From positions 62,001 through 126,000 of the forward strand of contig JAOBSW010001148.1 in assembly GCA_026214975.1 (NCBI GenBank): a stretch of DNA of 64,000 bases, read 5' to 3'. This document shows, one piece after another, positions 9,127-19,100 of the stretch. A program made the position numbers and the translations under genes. The notes beneath the pieces are model-generated. The model saw nothing but the letters and a program-made list of their open reading frames with translations. It was not told the DNA's origin and ran no database searches. Origin of the DNA: Gentiana macrophylla (taxonomy: Eukaryota; Streptophyta; Magnoliopsida; Gentianales; Gentianaceae). Numbering within the stretch: position 1 is the stretch's first letter; the number at the start of each line of letters is the position of its first letter.

Positions 9127-10556
9127 TTATAAGAGTGGGACGTCATGTAGTGGAGTCCATGACGGGACTAAATAGCTTACTTCTTCCAACTTCGGATCTT
9201 CCAAAATCACAACCTCAAGAGCCTCGTCAAATGGCAACTGCTCATATCTCTTCAAACGAAGACCATTGGTAATTGAGGTCCCGTATTTCGGATGATTTAT
9301 CTCTACCGCTCCCGAGTCGAACATCTTCACAACGGTGTAAGGTCCCAACCATCTGGACTTCAACTTCCCCGGAAAAAGATGTTAACGCGTATCATACAGT
9401 AAAACCTCATCTCCCACCTTAAACACCTTCGGTTTTATCAGTTTAACTTGGAGGAGCTTATTTTTCTCCTTATATCTCAACGAGCAATCATAAGCTCGCA
9501 GGCGAAACTCCTCCAACTCAACTAACTGAGCCATCCTCCTTTCTCCACTAAGAGTCTCGTCCATATTCAACTCCTTAAAGGCCCAATGCGCTCTATGCTC
9601 AATCTCCACTGGTAAATGAAAAGTTTTTCCAAAAACTATCATGTATGACGACTTACCAGTCGGAGTCTTAAACGCTGTTCTGTGAGCCCACAGAGCATCA
9701 TCTAATTTCATGGACCAACTCTTACGGTTCTTATCAACAGTTCTTTCCGGAATTCTCTTAATACCACGGTTGGAAACCTCACCTGGCTACTTGTCTGGGG
9801 ATGGTAGGCCGTTCCTAACTTATGAGTTACCCCATACTTTAGAAGCAGCTTATACAAATCTCCATTGGCGAAATAAGTGCCATTATCAGAAATTATCGCC
9901 CTTGGTACACCAAATCGTGTCAGAATGAACTTTTTCCGAAACTTGATGACTACATGTCTGTCATTAGTAGGGGAGGCGATTGCCTCCACCCACTTTGAGA
10001 CATAATCACAATCTACTAGAAAGAACTTGTTCCCAAAAGAAGGAGGATAAGGTCCCAAGAAATCGATGCCCTAAACATCAAAAACTTCACACACAATAAT
10101 AGGCTGTTGAGGCATTTCGTTCCTTCTTGAGACTCAGCCCGAACGTTGACACGCGTCACAAGTTTTGACATAACCATAGGCATCCTTAAAGATCATGGGC
10201 CAATACAACCCACTTTATAAAACTTTGAACGCGGTTCTCTGCCCCAAGAAATGGCCCCCGGCCTCTTTATCATGGCAAAAAGATAACACGCTCAACCGCT
10301 CACCCTCAGTTATACACCTCCTCATAATACCGTCGGCACACAACCGGAACAAATAAGGATCCTCCCAGACAAAATACTTTGCCTCACTCATGAGCTTCTT
10401 CTTCTGATTTTCATCCAACTCTGGATCTACAAACCCACTCTCAAGGTAGTTCACAATCGGGGCAAACCACGGCTTTTCCTCTACGCAAAAAATTCCCTCG
10501 CTTTTCTGGCAACATAGTGTCCACCACAAACAGTTGCTCATCCGGAAACGAGTCAT
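9127..10556 (-). pseudogene. Athila-1 integrase, frameshifted
   Basis: The integrase inserts the reverse-transcribed element into chromosomes. In order on the minus strand: an HHCC zinc-binding region (CHDKEAGGHF about 10290-10260, then TCDACQRSG near 10150); the catalytic core with Asp in the GIDFLGP segment near 10060, Asp in ISDNGTYF near 9885 and Glu in GEVSNR near 9775; the WAHRTAFKTP segment; and a C-terminal GPY/F motif (SRWLGPYTV near 9350). Stops occur at 10215 and near the DFLGP segment, a frameshift separates the second Asp from the Glu, and another stop precedes the GPY/F region. It ends at the stop at 9127. The order and motifs are diagnostic of Ty3/Gypsy; the enzyme cannot be made as it stands. 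Confidence 0.9.
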
Positions 10557-11136
10557 TTATCTCCACCCTCTCAGATTCCTCATCCTTAACCGGATCTATT
10601 CGACTGAGATGATCGGCTACGACATTCTCACAACCCTTACGGTTTCTAATCTCCACGTCAAACTCCTGAAGGAGCAGAATCCATCTCAACAAGCGTGGTT
10701 TAGCATCCTTCATTGCAAACATGTATTGCAAAGTGGAGTCATCCATATGCACGATCACCTTAGACCCCACCAGATAGGATCTAAACTTATCAAAAGCGAA
10801 GACCACCGCCAACAACTCTTTCTCGGTCGTGGCATACTTCTGTTGGGCCGGGTTATGGGTATGACTGGCATAGTAAATGTGTCAAAATAGCTTATCGACC
10901 TTTTGCCCTAACACAGCTCCTACAGCTAGATCGCTCGCATCACACAAAATTTCAAAACCTTGCTCCCAGTTTGGAGCTATCAGAATGGGAGCCTCAGTCA
11001 ACAGCTTCTTAATATCATTGAAAGCCTCTACGCACTCCTCATCGAAAGTCACGTTCGCCCCTCTTTTTCGGCTTATTGGTGAGAGGTGTGGCCTTAAAAG
11101 AGAATTTCGGGATAAATCTATGATAGAAGCCGGCAT
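10441..11136 (-). pseudogene. Athila-1 RNase H, broken
   Basis: RNase H removes the RNA strand during reverse transcription. The minus-strand frame carries the first active-site Asp in CDASDLAVGAVLGQ (about 10940), then, after an in-frame stop near 10882, the Glu-containing [13 protein letters not shown] (about 10820), the HMDD segment that replaces the usual HTDH, and VADHLSR (about 10620). The linker to integrase follows, ending at the stop at 10441. The motif set is that of Gypsy RNase H fused after RT. Confidence 0.88.
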
Positions 11137-12158
11137 GGCCCATAAAAGATCTTAGAGTTTTCAGATTAGTTGGCATAGGCAACCTAGATATAGCATCTAC
11201 CTTGGCCCTATCGACCTCTATCCCCTTAACCGACACCTTATGACCTAAAACTATTCCCTCAGTCATCATATGTGACACTTCGCCCAATTCATAACTAGAT
11301 CGTTCTCCTCACAACGAGCGAGAACCCTATATATATTGGCTAATCAGGCATCAAAACTATCACCATACACAGTAAAATCATCCATAAACACGGCCATAAA
11401 GTGATCAATCATATCAACAAATATGGCAACCATGCATCTTTGGAATGTCGCGGGTGCATTACACAACCCGAACGGCATTCTTCGGAATGCAAAGGTGTCA
11501 TAGGGACACGTAAAGTTAGTTTTCTCCTGATCATTCACATCAATGTGGATTTTATAGTATCCACTAAAACCATCAAGAAAACAATAGTATTCGTGACCCG
11601 CAAGTTTGTCTAACTCCTGATCAATAAAAGGAAGGGGAAATGATCTTTCCTAGTCTTTTCGTTGAGCATGCGGAAATCGATACAAACACGATGAACGGTA
11701 ACAGGGCGAACAGAGAAAGACTCACCTGACTCGGTTGTAAGCACTATGATTCCCCCTTTCTTAGGCACCACCAGAGTAGGACTCACCCACTCACTATCCG
11801 AGATCGGATAGATCATTCCCATGATAAGCATCTTCACGACCTCTTTTCGGACCACCTCCTACATGTGATAGTTCAGCCTCCTCTGTGGTTGCCTCCTCGG
11901 CCTTGCCCCATCTTCCAAGATAATCTTGTGCTTGCAGATTTCAGCACTCATGCCTTTGATGTCCACCGTTTTCCACCCAAATGCCTTCTTCCTCTTTTTA
12001 AGTACTTGAACCAGTTTCACTTCCTGCAAAGCGGTTAGCGTGGCAGAAATAATTACAGGAAGTAAATCATTATCCTCAAGGTATACATACTTTAAATGAG
12101 AAGGCAGCGGCTTCAACTCCAAGTCTATTGGTGGCTGTAAAATAGACGGCTTTGGCAT
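11039..12158 (-). pseudogene. Athila-1 reverse transcriptase, broken
   Basis: The region reads in three frames. An N-terminal portion (12158-11859) ends at an in-frame TAG just before VRKEVVKMLIMGMIYPISDS. The next piece contains SEWVSPTLVVPKKGG and VCIDFRMLN. After a frameshift near 11630 come FAFRRMPFGLCNAPATFQR and the catalytic FMDD box (about 11388-11377). A stop follows, then, in another frame, the thumb region with LGHKVS and RSFMGHAGFYHRFI. The FMDD form and the PFGLCNAPATFQR motif are usual for plant Athila RT. At least two frameshifts and two stops disable it. Confidence 0.92.
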
Positions 12159-12178
12159 ATCCTTGGGAGATCCGAGGT

Positions 12179-13307
12179 CTAGCTTCTTGCTCCACTTTGC
12201 ATCAACCGATTCACCTGCCTCTGGTGCATAGCATGAACTTGCATCAATTTTCTTTCATCATCAATCTTGTATGAATGCATCAGACACCTCTCCAACGGCT
12301 CTTTATAACCTTGAAAATTCACATTGGAGACAATACAAGGGTGGATAATATCCACCGAAAAACAATCGTTTCTCTTTTCTTCCGGATGTTCCATGGTTTT
12401 ATACACATTTATAGTCACGCTCTCTTGACCGACACGTAAAATTATGTCCCCCCTCTTAACATCTATCAAGGTCTCCCCAGTGTTAGGAAAGGCCGACCTA
12501 ATATAAGAGGTGTCCTAGAGTCAGTGTCCAGGTCCAGAACCACAAAATCAACTGGGAACACAAATCTATCAACCTGAACCAACACATCCTCAGCTACTCC
12601 TAGCGGTGTCCTAACCGACCTATCCGCCATTTGCAATGTCAGGCTAGTTGGTTCTAATCTCCCTAAACCTAGTTTATCATACACAGACTTTGGCATCAAA
12701 CTAACAAAAGCCCCCAAATCACAAAGCGCATTCTTGAAAACAGTCTCTCCTATGGTTATAGGGATGGTAAAACTGCCCCTATCATGGATTTTGGGAGGTA
12801 TCTTGTTCTCAAAAATAGTAGAACACTCATAACTCAATTGCACCATTTGCTGCATTTTCTCCTTACTCGAGAGCATACTCTTTAAAAATTTGAAATACGA
12901 TGGGATGTTGGCTATGATATCGAACATTGGCATGGTCACTTCAAACTTCCTCAACATTCCAAAAATTTGGCTTGACTTTGGGTCAAGACCTCCTTTTTGG
13001 CTGTTTTAGGAGGAAATGGTAAAGTGGCAACATCAAAACCCGGGGGAGGAGGGGGAATTTTACCTTTATTATTACATTTCGGCTTGAGTGGTGGAGATGG
13101 CTCTTCTTCCTTTACGTCAATGATCACCGTGTCCGGCTTTGGCCTTGTCGCTTCTCCCCACTTTCTCTTGTATTCCTCCACTTCCCTTTCCAATCTCGAG
13201 ATCTTCTCCTTTTCTGCCCTTTTCTCAACATCTTCATCAAACCCTTCTTGCTCTTCCAACGGCCGTTTATAGTCAAAAAAGTTTTCCTTCTCAGAATTTG
13301 GCACCAC
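12179..13307 (-). pseudogene. Athila-1 gag-pro linker and aspartic protease, broken
   Basis: The N-terminal part (13307-12951) is charged and predicted coiled coil (repeated Glu/Lys/Arg near residues 20-50), followed by a PPPPPGFD segment, as in Athila-2. A frameshift near 12955 leads into the protease (12957-12466): DRGSFTIPITIG, the active-site stretch CDLGAFVSLMPKSVYDKLGL and the flap-like LILGRPFL. The active-site triplet DLGA is kept but the next residue is Phe, where Athila-2 has Ser. A further frameshift near 12469 leads to a cysteine-poor tail ending at 12179. The enzyme would process the gag-pol polyprotein. Confidence 0.85.
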
Positions 13308-13328
13308 TTTCTCTAGTTCCCGGCTCGC

Positions 13329-15934
13329 TTATCCCACCTCTTTACTACTTCGGGTAACTACCGCACAAACATCTTTTGAATCTTTGGGGTTCTCCGTGTT
13401 ACTAGGAAGCCCCGTATTCAACGGTGGTTGAGCTCTGTTCTCGGTCATCTGCCTTATCTGAATCTCCAAATTACGCATGGCCGTTTTTTGTTCAATCATG
13501 AACTTGTTCAACTGATCAGAGCTTTCATCAGATGGCTTCTTCTGGTTCTCCGAACCACTCCCTTGTTGATTGTAGGAGTTACTCTGCCTGTGAGCATTTG
13601 GGTGTTGATAAGTTTCAGAATTCTGATTTCCGGCTTGTGGGTTATTCTGTTGGTTGCCGGATTGCTGCCTTTGCTCTCTATTCCCGTGATCTCGGTTCTG
13701 ATTGTTACCCCACTGCCTTGTCGATTCTGGCCCTAAATTTGGTTCCCCGAACCTTGATTCTGATTTTCATAGCCTTGGTTGTTGGAATTTTGATTTTGTC
13801 GATTCCAACTACCTTGGTTATTTTCTCTCCAATTTCCTTGGGAATTTTGAGAATTCCATTGGTCACGATTCTGACTCCATCCACGGTTGCCTTGGCGCTA
13901 ATTGTTGGAATTTTGCCGGGACCACTGATTGTTTTGGTTGTTGCCTCGGTCCCAATTTCCGTTCCACTCTGATTTCCTTGGTTCCAATTCTGGCCTTGCT
14001 AGTTGTTGATCCTTTTTTTCCCCGAATTCTGGTTCCTCCAATTGTTCCCAGAATTGTTGTTGTCCTAGCTTCCCTGGGTGTTATTGCCTTGTTTCCAATT
14101 TCCCCCAGAATTATTTCCGACATAGTTCACATCGTTTTGTTGGAAATCTTCTTCCATGACACACCCCATCGATGGCTCATAATCTTGGTAGTTCGGTGGA
14201 ACTTGCCAATTTGGGTTGTTACCCCATGGGTTGTTCTGGTTCCATTGTCCCCCAGAGTTTTGTTGCTGACCAAATTGCGGATTCTTCCCAGAAACCTGTA
14301 GATTACCGCTATTTGAACTCCCTGTCCCCAATCCGTTAAGTGCTGCAACTAGATCTTCCATAACTGCCACTGGTTGTTGCTGAGATACATTTGCTACAGG
14401 TTGTTGTTGGGTCGGCTATGGTATCTGTTGTGGTAATTGCTGAGGGTAAGTCATTCTGCTCGGGGTCATACAGAACTGAGCCGAGTGATTACCACCACAC
14501 AACTGACAAACCTGTTGTGCCTCTTTCAGTTTCTTCATCTCTGTCTGAAGTGCCAACAACTCATTATATGCGGCCGTCTCTTTATCCAACTGCTCTTCAA
14601 GGGCCTTAATAGTTTGTTGTGGCTCTTTCGGGTTTTCTGTCCCAGACTAGAAACCCATTCATCATCCCTCTCGATAGCATCGTTAATATGTTGCATTGCT
14701 AGCTCGGGGTCAATTCTCGTCAACCCGTTTCCACTAGTTGCATCTAAGAGATTTATGTCTTACTTATCCAAGGATCTATAAATCTTTATCACATGTTCAA
14801 CTGTACTCAAATTGTGTGGAGGGCACTTCTTTAGCAATGCCCTAAACCGTTCAACTGTCTCCTTCATGGTTTCCCCCTTTTGCCCACTGAAATTGTGTAT
14901 TTCTCGCTTTAAATCCTCAATGTTTGCTGGAGGGAAATATTTCTTCAGAAAAACATCGGCCACTTCGGCCCATGTAGATAATGAGGCGTTAGGAAGGGTG
15001 TTGAGCCTTGTTCTTGCAACTCCTCTTAATGCAAATTGAAACATCATCAACTTGAGCGCCTCCTCGGTCACTCCGTTGTACTTCAGTGTCGAGATGATCC
15101 ACAGATAATTGTCTAAGAATTCATTCGGGTCCTCATTCTGCTGCCCATAGAAAACTGCATTCTCGCTGATCAGGTTGATGACATTCTGCTTTGGTTCCAT
15201 GTTGTTAGCATGGATAGCTGGGATCCTGATCGGATTATGTCCAGTCCCTTGATACGGGGTTACCACGTAATCCCTTGCTGATACAAACCCTTGATTTGCC
15301 TGAGGGTTGTTCTGCTGTTGCTGATTCTGGACCAATAGAAGCTGTTGGTCATTCGGGTTATTATTCAGGTTGTTCGGATTTGCTTGCAGAAGCTGAATCT
15401 GTGCCATCTATTGTTGAATTAACTGATACATCTGCATTTGCAAATTGTCCTGGCCAGGCGGTTGTTCCTGAAATTGACAACCCCCTTGTTGGTGTTGTTG
15501 TTGGCGAAGAGGTGGTGGGTTGTTATTTGGAATTGACCATCCCCCACTTGACCATTTTGTCCATTCGGCTGCCGCTGACCATTTAACACATCATTTTGTT
15601 GGACCTGTCTGTTTCTTCCATCACCCCCTTCTAGAGTGGGGTAAAATAAAATTCTCCCATCAGTCCTTGCAGCCATAGGAGGGTCCAGAGGATTCCTCTC
15701 TCATGGAGGTGGGTCATTTAGAGTACCCAAACCCCCCATTTAAGATGTCCCATCATCATTCAACCGATCTCTACCATTGGTTGTCATCTCTTCTTCCTCT
15801 GAAGAGAAGTCTGATGTTTCGTGTCCGTCCATGGTTTCTGGAACATGAGCAAACAATCTTCTCCTCAACCGCCTTGCGTGCCTGTCGATTTCTGGATAAT
15901 AAGGCTCTAGAGGTGCCCTAGAGCTCCAGGTCAT
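13329..15934 (-). pseudogene. Athila-1 gag, frameshifted
   Basis: The start is placed at the ATG at 15934, because the following MTWSSRAPLEP parallels the Athila-2 gag start (MTRSSKEPL). After an acidic N-terminus and stops near 15740 and 15419 comes the capsid-like gag domain (15407-14760) with FYGQQNEDPNEFLDNYL, FQFALRGVA and TWAEVADVFLKKYFPP. A CCHC zinc knuckle, CQLCGGNHSAQFC, lies near 14505-14467. The C-terminal third (about 14400-13500) is a low-complexity Asn/Gly/Gln/Trp-rich region that changes frame several times. The protein would form the virus-like particle. At least three frameshifts are present. Confidence 0.88.
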
Positions 15935-16030
15935 ACACTGCAAGTCAAAACAAAACAACAAGAAAACAATAAAAAAATGACCTTAGCCCAAGCTTTCGGT
16001 CAACTATTGTGATATTAAAGTATTGCCAAT

Positions 16031-16047
16031 CCCCGGCAACGGCGCCA
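16031..16047 (-). promoter_or_regulatory. Athila-1 primer binding site, tRNA-Asp
   Basis: The plus strand reads CCCCGGCAACGGCGCCA, identical to the 3' end of plant tRNA-Asp(GTC) including CCA. The element's minus strand is therefore perfectly complementary to that tRNA, which would prime minus-strand DNA synthesis. Three bases (ACT) separate it from the 5' LTR at 16051. tRNA-Asp priming is usual for Athila. Confidence 0.92.
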
Positions 16048-16050
16048 ACT

Positions 16051-16475
16051 TGATAAGAGAATTTTGCAATCCAGTTAATCAAGTAAAAACTTGAAACCTT
16101 AGCAAAATCTACTTTCTAACCGGCAGTGGACCGGATCAATTGTAGGTAGTGCTTGAGGAGTCCGAGGTCGAACCCACAGAGATTGGCTTTGAGTACAATA
16201 GCTGACTTAGCACTCAGTTCAGGTCAACCAGAAAAATATGACGTTATACTATTGCATAAAAGAAAGATTATACTAATCGGAATTTCATAACGATTAAAAG
16301 ATGTACAGCCGAACTACGATCCATCGGATTACTCTACCCTCAGACAAACTACCCTAGGAGTGTGCTCTACCTTCCTTGTCTGTCTAATGATAAACTCACA
16401 GGTGTCGAATCCTAATTCTGGTGCTAACTCACGCCCTAAGCAAAGCTCATCAACCCTCCCTTTAGAAGGCCAACT
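16051..16475 (-). repeat. Athila-1 5' LTR, first part
   Basis: This matches 4595-5018 of the 3' LTR with only scattered changes and stops at the Copia-A2 insertion. The rest of the LTR resumes at 25784. Confidence 0.93.
16471..16475. repeat. Target site duplication CAACT
   Basis: CAACT at 16471-16475 is repeated exactly at 25779-25783. It brackets Copia-A2, and joining the two sides restores the Athila-1 LTR sequence seen at 5013-5022. Confidence 0.92.
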
Positions 16476-18434
16476 TGTTGAAATAGTGTCCTAAACCCAA
16501 TCGGGTTGGACCGGATCCGACCGGGTCGGATCATTTATACTATTTCTTTATGTTTGAACATAGATTAAATGGCTTTTATGTTGTCGTATATATGTTCTTC
16601 TAAAGAACCAATTATGAATTGTTATATGATAACGTCCTTAGTATTAAAATGTGATAGAGAAACCATGATAGGCGATTATGGTTGATGAGATCTCTAATCA
16701 CTTTAATAAGTTTGATACTTAAATGTCTCTTGGCTGATGTAGTATTAAACAGGGCATTGATAGAATAAACAGACTAGCACGTATTAGATGTCTTCTGTCT
16801 TTAAGGGCAGGGATAGATCTCGTCTATCGAAGTGTAGAGACACTTGAACTGTACGTGGACGTGTATTAGAGAATGCATACGTTAGACTGACCCATTTACA
16901 CGGATAAGTGTCACACTATGTGACGGTTGTGTAATTATCCTTAAGACCGGAGTCTTCATGGCATCACGGTGTGGAATGTCATGCTTTGACACTATTGAGG
17001 TTTCCCCTATCCACGGGGCGATCATGCGGTAGTGATTGGGTATGATACTGAAGCACGCGGAGTATACATGATTGGTCGTCCGGGAATCGCGTATCCTATG
17101 ATTAGGATTGAATATCCGAAATGGCCTTCTTATAAGAAATGTCTTAAACTCGTGAATCTTTGCAAAGTGGGAGTAAATGAGTTACTTCGAGAGAGCATGA
17201 TATCCAGATTATAAGATACGGTCGTTGATGTTTTGACACTCGACTAACGACCGTATGGATATTATTACAGCGATAGGATTGTAAGTTACACGGTAACTGT
17301 TTCACATGAAAGGTAGTAGTCATTGCATTTGACTCTTCCGATGATTGGGGGTCACGGTGTGTTGCTAGACGCTATCCCGTGATCGTTTTTGTAATTTGCA
17401 CTTTGTGTCTACAACCAACATATTCGGAAGCCTATCGGGTCACACACATATGAACATCTAGCCGGATTAAAATGTGTTTATAGATGATAACCAAATAAGG
17501 AAAGTTTATCTCGAGACTATAAAGGTTATAGTGGTAATAATATGGTGGTATTTATTTATTATGGATAAATTAAATACAAGATATTAATAATATTATATTA
17601 ATTAAAGAATATTCCGGGTGCCAATTTATTGGCTATACGGGGCGCCACATTGAAGTGTATATGATACACTTGGATTGTGCAATTTAATTAATGATATTAC
17701 CATATATTAATATAAGATATTAACATATGAATATATATATGATCACCACACGTGAATTGCATATATGATATGCATGTTCACATTTGTGATAAATATATAT
17801 GTGTAGATTTATATTTGTAATAATATATATGTGATATATACACATGTGTAAATTGATTTATGGTAATAAAATAAAGATAGTCAATATTAGATATTGACAA
17901 TATCTTGGAAATATTCAATATAAGATATTGACAATATCCTAGATTTATTTAATATGAGATATTATAATAAATGAGATAAATCAATAAAATATATTTTCCT
18001 TATTTTATTGGAAAAAGGTTTTCTTCTCCTCCACACCTAGATGGGGCGCCCCCTACACCATAAATAAGAGGTGGGTGTCAAGCTCTTTTGTACATCACAA
18101 TTGCAAGAGCTCATAGTTCTTGTGAAAAATAGAGAGCATCCTATAGAGAGTTGGAGAGAGGGGAAAAAGGCCGGTCTAGCAACCGGAGTTTTCCAATAGC
18201 AATCCATGATGGGATTCCGGCGGGCTGTTCGTGTGGACTGGCGGTAGAGGCCGAACACTTGGGCGGCTCTATGCAAAACTACTCTCCTTAGACGGTCAAA
18301 GCGTCGATCTTATAGATCAACCAAGGTAACCACCGTCTACTAACTCGTTTGTTTATTGCTTAAACGAAGTCGATCCTGGTTAAAAGGAAATAAAATTTTA
18401 AATTCCGCTGCGTTCCCGCGTAGATTTCCTAACA
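16476..18434 (+). repeat. Copia-A2 5' LTR
   Basis: The LTR starts TGTTGAAATAG and ends TTTCCTAACA. It has a 10-bp palindrome, GGGGCGCCCC (18043-18052), just upstream of the TATA position, which reads CATAAATA (18059-18066) instead of the TATAAATA of the 3' LTR. Differences from the 3' LTR are scattered substitutions and a few short indels, including the absence of a 14-16 base segment found at about 24714-24730. A 60-codon open frame at 17032-17214 is repeated in the other LTR and is not a supported gene. Confidence 0.92.
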
Positions 18435-18435
18435 G

Positions 18436-18447
18436 TGGTATCAGAGA
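18436..18447 (+). promoter_or_regulatory. Copia-A2 primer binding site, initiator Met tRNA
   Basis: TGGTATCAGAGA follows the LTR after one base. Eleven of twelve bases match the complement of the plant initiator-Met tRNA 3' end, the usual Copia primer. Confidence 0.85.
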
Positions 18448-18594
18448 AAGGTTCGAGCTTAAGCAATAAGCAGTTTATTATACGTAGTTAATTTTATCGT
18501 TTAAATCACGTTACTAAAAGATGAAAGATTTTTTATTCGCAAAAGTGATACATAAAAAAAAAAGAAAAAAAAAACGAGATCGGGTGGTGCTCGG

Positions 18595-18650
18595 CCGACT
18601 GGCGGCGGCACCACCACCGGCGGCGGCTGGACGGCGGCGGCGGCTGCAGG
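18595..18650. repeat. GGC-rich triplet tract in the Copia-A2 leader
   Basis: A run of GGC and CAC triplets forms an extremely GC-rich island within an AT-rich element, 160 bp after the primer site. It is transcribed leader sequence with no accepted reading frame. Confidence 0.6.
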
Positions 18651-18841
18651 GCAACCTACTGCCGGCAGTCAGTTGACCGGTCAATGCTGGCGGATCTCCA
18701 AATTTTTGTTTTGTGTATTTTGTGATTCAATATGGTTCATAGTTGTGATTGTTAATTTCCCTTTGTTTACTTGTGTCATGTGGCTAACCAATTGTTCAAA
18801 TAGTTTGGGCAATTGGGATGCCACATGGCATTAAAATAATA

Positions 18842-19100
18842 ATGGCCTTTCCAAACTTTTTTTGGAATAGGCATAGGCCCTTTCCAAATATTTGATTTGG
18901 GAAAAGGCCTAGGCCTAGGCCACTTCCAAAATTTTGATTTTGGAAAGTGGCCAGGCCTAAACCAAAGTTATTCGGCATTTCCAAATATTTGATTTGGAAT
19001 AGGCCTAGGCCCTTTCCAAATATTTGATTTGTAAAGGCCTGAGGCTCAGCTACTTCCAAAATTTTGATTTTGGAAAATGGCAAGCCTAAGCCAAATTTGG
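18842..19100 (+). repeat. Two-unit tandem repeat with six hairpins, Copia-A2 leader
   Basis: Two copies of a roughly 130-bp unit each contain three inverted repeats: 18849-18867, 18876-18909, 18918-18952, then 18979-18999, 19008-19039, 19053-19076. The best stem is 14 bp with one bulged base (18918-18952). Stems are built from TTCCAAA / TTTGGAA. The position between primer site and coding region suggests a packaging or dimerisation signal; this is inferred. Confidence 0.65.

Noticed and set aside
13702..14301. A 199-codon hydrophobic plus-strand frame, and a similar 181-codon frame at 54574-55119
   Set aside because: Both lie antisense to the Asn/Gln/Gly-rich end of gag. Complement of Asn/Gln codons reads as Val/Leu/Ile, so the membrane-like look is an artefact.
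16031..16047. Possible tRNA-Asp gene from the perfect 3'-end match
   Set aside because: Only the terminal 17 bases match, and they sit where a primer binding site is expected. No cloverleaf is present.
17032..17214. A 60-codon frame repeated almost identically at 24358-24540
   Set aside because: The repeat is explained by the two Copia-A2 LTRs. It has no known motif and the sequence lies in LTR DNA.
18436..18447. Possible endogenous pararetrovirus, since TGGTATCAGAGC also marks such genomes
   Set aside because: Paired LTRs, target duplications, polypurine tracts and Copia domain order show LTR retrotransposons. No movement or coat protein motif was seen.
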